From an archaeon (GTDB lineage Archaea; Thermoproteota; Nitrososphaeria; Nitrososphaerales; Gagatemarchaeaceae), in the NCBI GenBank assembly GCA_021827865.1, contig JAKAUC010000013.1, positions 372,001 to 436,000 on the forward strand: 64,000 bases of DNA, written 5' to 3'. Below the pieces are notes generated by a model. That model was not told the origin of the DNA and made no database searches. It saw only the letters and a list, made by a program, of their open reading frames with translations. Positions 59,630 to 64,000 of this stretch are shown piece after piece (position 1 is the stretch's first letter; every line of letters starts with the position of its first letter). The position numbers and the translations under genes are program-made.

Positions 59630-60059
59630 TCTGGACGAAGGGTGGAAACCCTCGCGTCTTAAGTCTGCAAGAGCGCCGGCTCCGCCCGAGGGCGCGCAGT
59701 TTCGTCATCCCCCCAGCCGGAGCGCGGAGGCATCCTGGGTCCCCTTTTAGCCGCCGCTCGGCATGAGCCGTGGGCTTGTCCAGTCCTCCGCTTCGACCTG
59801 GAGGTTCGGCTCCGAGGTCGGTCCTCGACCTGGAGGGCTCAGGCCCTCGGCCGCGTCTGCCAGGGGGGCGGTCGGCGGGTTCTAATCGGTGTGACGGGGA
59901 GGGTGAGGGGTTGATGGCCAGGACGCGCCGACGAGGCCTCGCCATGGTCTGGACCGGGCGTCGGCATCCTCTCTGTCGAGCCCGATTTCTCCAAATACCC
60001 GTCAACCCCAGCCAAAGGCTCGAAAGCAGTCCAAATGCGTCCCTCGGAGCTGGACCCAA
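59630..60059. other. 430-base gene-free region between translin and the Hjc-like gene
   Basis: No credible ORF is present. The left 40 bases carry the translin promoter. The middle (59772-59983) is the structured-RNA candidate listed separately. The last 75 bases lead into the Hjc-like gene without a clear TATA box. Confidence 0.5.
59772..59983 (+). ncRNA. Candidate structured RNA, unknown family
   Basis: The ends GGGCTTG (59772-59778) and CGAGCCC (59977-59983) can pair. Inside, CGACCT-GGAG...CTCC-AGGTCG near 59793-59819 forms a long hairpin, GAGGGC-TCAG-GCCCTC near 59833-59848 another, and GCCGACG/CGTCGGC (59927-59933 with 59959-59965) a perfect seven-pair stem. A TATA-like ccttttagc lies about 25 bases upstream. 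I looked for RNase P and SRP RNA motifs and did not find them. Strand and boundaries are uncertain. Confidence 0.35.
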
Positions 60060-60365
60060 TTGAATAGCAACTATGTGAAGGGCAGATCCCGCGAATACCG
60101 GGCGATGTCCGCGCTGAAGAAGGAGGGGTGGATGGTCTCCAGGAGCGCCGCTTCTCATGGGGCCGTTGACGTCTTCGCCGCCAAGGACGGCAGGGTCCTG
60201 CTGGTGCAGGTCAAGAGCGGCAGGGCCAGGGCCACGAAGGAGGAGCTCGAGGAGCTGGCTGCGTGGGGGAAGAACGCGAACGGGGACGCAGAGGTGTGGC
60301 ACTACAAGGGGAGGGGGGAGCTGGTCAGGAGAAGGGTGTACGCGGCCAGGAGGGGGGACAACTGA
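60060..60365 (+). CDS. Hjc-like Holliday junction resolvase/PD-(D/E)XK nuclease
   Basis: A 101-residue basic protein: K-G-R-S-R-E-Y-R-A-M at the N terminus (Glu of the active site), S-H-G-A-V-D-V-F-A, then L-L-V-Q-V-K-S-G, which together form the archaeal Hjc-type nuclease core. It starts with TTG 60060. It is slightly shorter than typical Hjc, so a related nuclease is possible. Confidence 0.8.
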   Translation: MNSNYVKGRSREYRAMSALKKEGWMVSRSAASHGAVDVFAAKDGRVLLVQVKSGRARATKEELEELAAWGKNANGDAEVWHYKGRGELVRRRVYAARRGDN

Positions 60366-60523
60366 CCCCAAAGTGCTTCTTCTGCGACGCGGAGCTCGAA
60401 GTGGTCCTTCACACCTTCAAGGTGGGGCCGAGGGAGGAGCCAGTCTGCGAAGAGTGTTACGTGAAGACGGTCAACAGGCTAAAGGCCAAGGAGGAGGAAG
60501 GAGGGCAGAAGGGCTCAGGCTGA
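60362..60523 (+). CDS. Small two-CxxC zinc-binding protein, apparent CTG start
   Basis: A 53-residue protein with C-F-F-C at about residues 5-8 and C-E-E-C near 31-34, a zinc ribbon. In frame there is no ATG, GTG or TTG between the Hjc-like stop and the first CxxC; CTG 60362 makes a CTGA overlap just like the ATGA, GTGA and TTGA junctions elsewhere here. The open frame further upstream lies entirely over the nuclease gene. Function unknown. Confidence 0.6.
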   Translation: MTPKCFFCDAELEVVLHTFKVGPREEPVCEECYVKTVNRLKAKEEEGGQKGSG

Positions 60524-60874
60524 CGCGCAGGTGCGCCTCAGCTCGCGGATCAGCGTAGAACACTCGGTGAAACCCTCCTCGTCTTCGTCCCTCCGGTAGC
60601 AATCGAGGGCCCTCTCGTAGTCGCCCAGGGCGCTGATGGCCCTTATCGCAGGCACGACGCTTGGTTCCGAGAGGATGAGCCGGCCCGCCGCTTCGTACCA
60701 GTCGGCAGCGTCAGCGTACTGCCCGAGCTGGAGGAAGCAGGAGGCGATGGACTCGCATGCTTCGACCTTGTGCGGTGAGCTGGGGAACTTCTCGAACTGC
60801 TCTCTCAGCAGGTAGACCGCGGCGTTTCCGCTCTTCATCTTGCCGACGCCGAAGCCATCGGAGAACTCGCGCAA
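60515..60874 (-). CDS. TPR-like helical protein
   Basis: A 119-residue protein of helix pairs: A-S-C-F-L-Q-L-G-Q-Y-A-D-A-A-D-W-Y-E-A-A-G and A-I-S-A-L-G-D-Y-E-R-A-L-D-C-Y are tetratricopeptide-like repeats. The start is TTG 60874 or ATG 60838. Convergent with the zinc-ribbon gene, overlapping by nine bases. Probably a protein-binding scaffold; partner unknown. Confidence 0.65.
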   Translation of the reverse strand: MREFSDGFGVGKMKSGNAAVYLLREQFEKFPSSPHKVEACESIASCFLQLGQYADAADWYEAAGRLILSEPSVVPAIRAISALGDYERALDCYRRDEDEEGFTECSTLIRELRRTCASA

Positions 60875-60954
60875 CGGGCGGCGTTGGCCGGCCCTCCGCT
60901 AAGTGCAGGATGCTCTAGTTTTGTTGAGCCCGGAATCAAAAGAGGGCCAGCCGC

Positions 60955-61458
60955 TCAGTCGGCGTGCATCACGGCCTGGGCCGCTTCGCGGAGCTTCCGC
61001 CTCGCGAGCGCCTCCTTGAACCGCCTCTTCTCCATGGGAGTTGTCGGCCGTATGGGAGGGATGTGGGCCGGCTTACCCTTCTCGTCCAGGGCGACGTAGG
61101 TCAGGTAGCAGGATCCCGTGTGGGTCCCCTTGCGGGTGGAAGGGTCCACGGCCTCTATCCTGACTCCGATCTCCATGGACGTGGTCCCTACGAAGTTCAC
61201 GGCCGCCTTGAGTATCAGGAGGTCCCCGACGTAGACCGGGGCGTAGAAGTTCATCCTGTCGATGGAGGCGGTGACGACGTTCTTCCCCGCGTGGCGCCAG
61301 GCGACGATGGCGGCTATCTCGTCCATGTACTTCATGATGGCCCCACCGAAGACGTTCCCGAGGACGTTGGCGTCCGTCGGCATCATGAGCCGGGCGGTCG
61401 TCATCTCCGACTCTGCCGGGTTCTTCGCCTTGAGATTCGCCAAGAAGGACGGGAGCAT
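60955..61458 (-). CDS. Acyl-CoA thioesterase (hotdog fold, YciA/BFIT-like)
   Basis: A 167-residue hotdog protein with M-M-P-T-D-A-N-V-L-G-N-V-F-G-G, M-D-E-I-A-A-I-V-A and Y-V-A-L-D-E-K-G-K-P, typical of the cytosolic acyl-CoA hydrolase family. I prefer ATG 61458, about 20 bases after a minus-strand tttatcaa; the frame is open further up without similarity. Confidence 0.9.
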   Translation of the reverse strand: MLPSFLANLKAKNPAESEMTTARLMMPTDANVLGNVFGGAIMKYMDEIAAIVAWRHAGKNVVTASIDRMNFYAPVYVGDLLILKAAVNFVGTTSMEIGVRIEAVDPSTRKGTHTGSCYLTYVALDEKGKPAHIPPIRPTTPMEKRRFKEALARRKLREAAQAVMHAD

Positions 61459-61631
61459 CCCCTGAAGTTGATAAACATAGAGCCCCGGAGGGGCGTGCGA
61501 GCGGGTCGGTAGCGGCGCATCCCCCTCGGCCCGCATGCGTCCAGCCGTCTCACCGGCGAAGGAAGGGGCGGGGAAGCTGCTGCGGCCGGACCCGGGGCCT
61601 CCTCAGTCCAGGCTGAAGGCCGCCGGGGGGC

Positions 61632-62663
61632 TCACCCGAACCACTTCTCGAGGGTCTCCGTCTCGGCTGAGGCGGCCTTGGAGGACTGCACCCTGGCTAT
61701 GGCAGCCTCGACCCTGTCTCTGGAGAAGGAATGCTCCCCGACCAAGAATGAGACTACCCTTTCCTTGTCCAGGGGCGCCCAGCTGGGGCGGACCTCCTTG
61801 ACCGAGGGGGCGTCGAGGTAGAGCTTCCTGATTTCAACGAAGTTGACGGCCTGCATGGGGTCCGCGAGCTCCTTGATCTCCTCGAGCCTGCCGTACTTTT
61901 TCAGGTACTTCAGCGCGGTGGCCGGCCCCACCCCCTCGAACCCGTCGGGGTTGAAGTCCGTCCCCAGGAGGATGGCGTAGTCGACGAGCTGCTCTCTTGA
62001 GAGGCCTGTGGCCGCGAGGACGGCCGCCAGGTTGATCCTTTCGGGCACCACGTTGATCACGATCCCCTTGCTGGGGAGCCGCCTCTTGCCGGATATGGTG
62101 ACGTTCCGGACCAGGACGGGCGAGCCGAAGACGAGGGAGTCGTGGTCCTGGGACGCCACGGCGTCCACCGTCCCCTCCATCGCCATGACCGAAGCCTGGG
62201 CTTCGCCCTCGGACGGGGCGTCCACCCAGGGGATCCCCATGGCGTCCAGAAGCTCCTTCGCGTCCGAGACCATGTCACGCCTCAGCACCGTGGAGGCCTC
62301 GGCGTACTTCCTCGCCTGCGCCATCTCCCCTGCCTGGAGCGCCCGGAGGTACTGGTCCTTGGCCTCTCTACGCTGCTCCGAGCGCCGCCTGATCTCCTCC
62401 ATCTTCAGCTCCGGAGGACGGCCGTCGAACACGTAGACCAGCTTCATGCCGAGCTCCAGCAGGTTGACGTTTCTGTAGAACAGGCCGGAGATGTGGGAAG
62501 TTACCCTCCCCTGGGCGTCCTTCAGGTGCCCCCCGTCCATTCCCCGGATGATTGCGAGGAACTGGTAGAGGGTGTTGTACCCGTCGACGGCGAGCTTCCA
62601 GCCCGCGATGTCCTCGAGCTGGATCTTCTCCCTCGGGATGGAGTCTCCGAAGTCTACGCCCAT
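61632..62663 (-). CDS. fen: Flap endonuclease FEN1
   Basis: A 343-residue structure-specific nuclease of lagging-strand maturation. Metal-ligand motifs are visible: D-G-R-P-P-E-L-K, E-G-E-A-Q-A-S, Q-D-H-D-S-L-V-F-G and T-D-F-N-P-D-G-F-E-G-V-G-P. A PCNA-binding-like T-L-E-K-W-F ends the protein. The usual N-terminal M-G-V-D is kept. It follows a small winged-helix gene by 40 bases. Confidence 0.96.
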   Translation of the reverse strand: MGVDFGDSIPREKIQLEDIAGWKLAVDGYNTLYQFLAIIRGMDGGHLKDAQGRVTSHISGLFYRNVNLLELGMKLVYVFDGRPPELKMEEIRRRSEQRREAKDQYLRALQAGEMAQARKYAEASTVLRRDMVSDAKELLDAMGIPWVDAPSEGEAQASVMAMEGTVDAVASQDHDSLVFGSPVLVRNVTISGKRRLPSKGIVINVVPERINLAAVLAATGLSREQLVDYAILLGTDFNPDGFEGVGPATALKYLKKYGRLEEIKELADPMQAVNFVEIRKLYLDAPSVKEVRPSWAPLDKERVVSFLVGEHSFSRDRVEAAIARVQSSKAASAETETLEKWFG

Positions 62664-62703
62664 GGGCGGAGGAACCCCTTACCCGTCCGATTTATCGGTT
62701 CGG

Positions 62704-62952
62704 TCACTCTCTGATGCGTGGCAGGCGCAGGTCTTCGGTCGGCTTCTCCTGGAACTCTACGCGCCGCTTGTCCTTGGAGACCCACCTTATGGTCACCAGC
62801 CCCAGGATCTCGAGCTGCATCAGCGCCTTGTCCAGCTCGTCCGGAGAGCATCTGTTCCCGTTCTTGTTCAACCCCTCCAGCAGGTCGTCGTCTGTCGCGG
62901 TCTTCTTCGCCTTTATCCATTCGTAGGCTGTGTATCTAAGAGGGAATCTCAT
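62704..62952 (-). CDS. Small winged-helix-like protein upstream of FEN1
   Basis: An 82-residue protein with the pattern of a single winged helix: E-W-I-K-A-K-K, D-D-L-L-E-G-L-N, D-E-L-D-K-A-L-M-Q-L-E-I-L-G-L-V, then a beta wing. Target unknown. A TATA box lies about 50 bases before ATG 62952. Confidence 0.65.
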   Translation of the reverse strand: MRFPLRYTAYEWIKAKKTATDDDLLEGLNKNGNRCSPDELDKALMQLEILGLVTIRWVSKDKRRVEFQEKPTEDLRLPRIRE

Positions 62953-62999
62953 CAGGCTAACACCGTGCGGGAAAACGGCTAACGTGGGGGGGCCCCCGA

Positions 63000-63008
63000 G
63001 GTATAAAA
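63000..63008 (-). promoter_or_regulatory. TATA box of the winged-helix/fen genes
   Basis: Minus-strand ccttttatacc is a strong TATA-like element in the gap after the aEF1B stop, with a leader of about 25 bases to ATG 62952. Confidence 0.5.
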
Positions 63009-63043
63009 GGTATCAGACAGCCCGACTCAGGACAGCCAGGGGC

Positions 63044-63331
63044 CTACTGAGGGGGGAGCCTGCTGGACATCCGGCTCACGCCGGTCACTTCGTACTGGCT
63101 GACGAGCGGGGACTTTGACACCGCTTCTTCGATCCTGTCGACGGCGCCTTCCTCCTCTGGGACGACCACGTCGAGGAGGACCGCGGAGAGGCCGAACGCT
63201 ATGGGTTCGACCTTCTGTGACCTGATCCGGGCCGTCGTTGGGAGCAGCCCGGCCACGGAGTCCACGATCTTCTGCTGCTCAGTCGTGGTGTCCGGCGGTA
63301 GGAGCTTGAGCCGTATGACGTAGGAGCCCAA
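63044..63331 (-). CDS. ef1b: Elongation factor 1-beta (aEF1B)
   Basis: A 95-residue nucleotide-exchange factor for aEF1A. V-I-R-L-K-L-L-P-P-D at the start, P-I-A-F-G-L in the middle and V-T-G-V-S-R at the end match archaeal aEF1B. It follows the zinc-ribbon gene by nine bases, an arrangement common in archaea. Confidence 0.93.
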   Translation of the reverse strand: MGSYVIRLKLLPPDTTTEQQKIVDSVAGLLPTTARIRSQKVEPIAFGLSAVLLDVVVPEEEGAVDRIEEAVSKSPLVSQYEVTGVSRMSSRLPPQ

Positions 63332-63340
63332 CGCGCTTCC

Positions 63341-63523
63341 CTATGGCCCTTCGAAGCCGCAGTTCAGGCACTTGTACCGCCTTGAGAACTTCCTGCACTT
63401 CTCTGACCTCCATATGACAGCCTCGTGGCAGTTGGGACAGCTGAAGTGGACCGCCCTCTCGGCAGGCTTGACGGGCCTGTTGCACGAATTGCATAGCGGG
63501 AGCGTCACCGTGCCCTGCGACAT
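63341..63523 (-). CDS. Zinc-ribbon protein (archaeal HVO_2753-like)
   Basis: A 60-residue protein with four CxxC-type knuckles: C-N-S-C, C-P-N-C, a single C in E-K-C-R and C-L-N-C. Such proteins precede aEF1B in many archaea and are thought to bind RNA. The ATG at 63523 follows a TATA-like cctatatc by about 25-30 bases. Confidence 0.88.
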   Translation of the reverse strand: MSQGTVTLPLCNSCNRPVKPAERAVHFSCPNCHEAVIWRSEKCRKFSRRYKCLNCGFEGP

Positions 63524-63579
63524 TTCTCATCAGCCCCTTCTGGCCCGACAGATATAGGTTGCTGCGCGGGACAGCGTTT

Positions 63580-64000
63580 TCATCGCTCCAACAGGATGGA
63601 GCGCACCTCTGCAGATGCCACAACCCTGGCGACCCTCAGGAGGCCGGGCATCCCCAGAGACCCCAGCAGGGCGCTGGCGTGGAAGTCGAAGTCCGTCTGG
63701 GACAGCTTCTTTACGAGCCTGGGAGCGGCGAGCACAGAGAAGACTGCTTCCAGGTCGTGGTTGGACAGCTTCTCGAAGACCCCCCTGAGCCTCATCATCG
63801 CCTTCATCTCCTTCAGGAAGTCCCCCTCCCACTCCTTCTGGTAGCGTTCGACCAGCGGGGGCCGGCCCTCGAGTATGCTGGAGGAGACCCACTTGGCGGC
63901 AGCCACCCCCCCGGCGACTGAGGTCATTATCCCTCCAGCGGTCGTCGGCTTGACCTGCCCGGCGGACTCCCCCACGTAGACGCGCCTGCCCCGGACGAAG
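63580..64000 (-). CDS. Geranylgeranyl reductase family flavoprotein (5' end outside window)
   Basis: The open frame continues past base 64000. The visible 139 residues include V-G-E-S-A-G-Q-V-K-P-T-T-A-G-G-I, the FAD-binding motif before the C-terminal domain of geranylgeranyl reductases, followed by the helical end. These enzymes saturate archaeal lipid chains and fit the mvk-ipk-idsA genes in this window. The start and FAD N terminus are not visible. Confidence 0.88.
   Translation of the reverse strand, partial: FVRGRRVYVGESAGQVKPTTAGGIMTSVAGGVAAAKWVSSSILEGRPPLVERYQKEWEGDFLKEMKAMMRLRGVFEKLSNHDLEAVFSVLAAPRLVKKLSQTDFDFHASALLGSLGMPGLLRVARVVASAEVRSILLER

Noticed and set aside
59700-60059. RNase P RNA or SRP RNA.
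   Set aside because: I searched both strands for the conserved GAGGAAAGTCC-type and GGAAG/AGCA-type signatures and found neither, so only an unclassified RNA candidate is reported.
58782-60371. 529-codon minus-strand frame across ribL, translin and the gene-free region.
   Set aside because: Its product is Arg/Pro/Gly-rich and it conflicts with the clear translin and Hjc-like genes.
1-64000. CRISPR arrays, insertion sequences or prophage genes.
   Set aside because: No regularly spaced repeats, transposases or phage structural genes are visible; the LAGLIDADG gene is the only mobile-type gene seen.

Overview
This window is archaeal and GC-rich (around 60% or more by eye). It carries the archaeal ribosomal protein clusters with RNA polymerase subunits Rpo3 and Rpo10, a thermosome subunit, SecY, FEN1, aEF1B, diphthine synthase, deoxyhypusine synthase, archaeal lipid enzymes (mevalonate kinase, isopentenyl phosphate kinase, prenyl diphosphate synthase, a geranylgeranyl reductase fragment) and tRNA genes with intron-like insertions. 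Gene content and order look most like Thermoproteota near Nitrososphaeria. No ammonia-oxidation gene is present and the exact lineage cannot be fixed from this window. Many genes appear leaderless: a TATA-like box lies about 25-30 bases before the start codon, and TTG and GTG starts are common. Co-transcribed genes often overlap by 1-4 bases.

Layout. 1-2399: a eukaryote-like tubulin homologue, followed by a coiled-coil gene that runs off the window edge, and divergent from a von Willebrand A gene. 2669-11397 (minus): rpl7ae-rps28e, then a long operon from rpoD through ribosomal proteins to memo, mvk, ipk, idsA and gltX. 11671-13121 (plus): rps13-rps4-rps11. 13133-21341: a winged-helix/S-layer-like/EF-hand protein, glmS, dhs, the guaB-purA-purB operon and a tRNA-Ser with insertions. 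21373-33905 (minus): the spc/S10-type operon from rpl22 to secY, adk, DUF106, cmk and cbf5. 34098-37727: sdhAB, convergent with a membrane-anchor gene and a 59-residue membrane protein. 37784-43527: a complete suf cluster (sufC; sufB-sufD-Rieske; sufS-sufU) with two matching 14-bp palindromes at the sufB and sufC promoters. 43538-53544: fRMsr, aquaporin, thermosome, an ornithine-cyclodeaminase-like gene, DUF371, a GHMP decarboxylase homologue, SDR, HEAT-repeat protein, alcohol dehydrogenase-like gene and a sodium/solute symporter with a DUF3311 partner. 53699-64000: a GltD-like flavoprotein, YhfC-like membrane protein, tRNA-Lys with a D-loop insertion directly downstream of a LAGLIDADG endonuclease, dphB-DUF357, a ribL-like gene, translin, a possible structured RNA, Hjc-like nuclease, thioesterase, FEN1, aEF1B and a geranylgeranyl reductase fragment.

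Most of the window is core metabolism and translation. The best candidate for a little-described system is the tubulin/vWA/coiled-coil module at the left edge. Its tubulin has an alpha/beta-tubulin-like length and loop pattern, but Asn sits where the T7 catalytic acid is expected. Other points of interest are the suf palindromes, the two insertion-bearing tRNAs (one beside a homing endonuclease), an apparent one-base disruption at the purA start, two genes that seem to need a CTG start, and a mevalonate-diphosphate-decarboxylase homologue that lacks its usual catalytic Asp.
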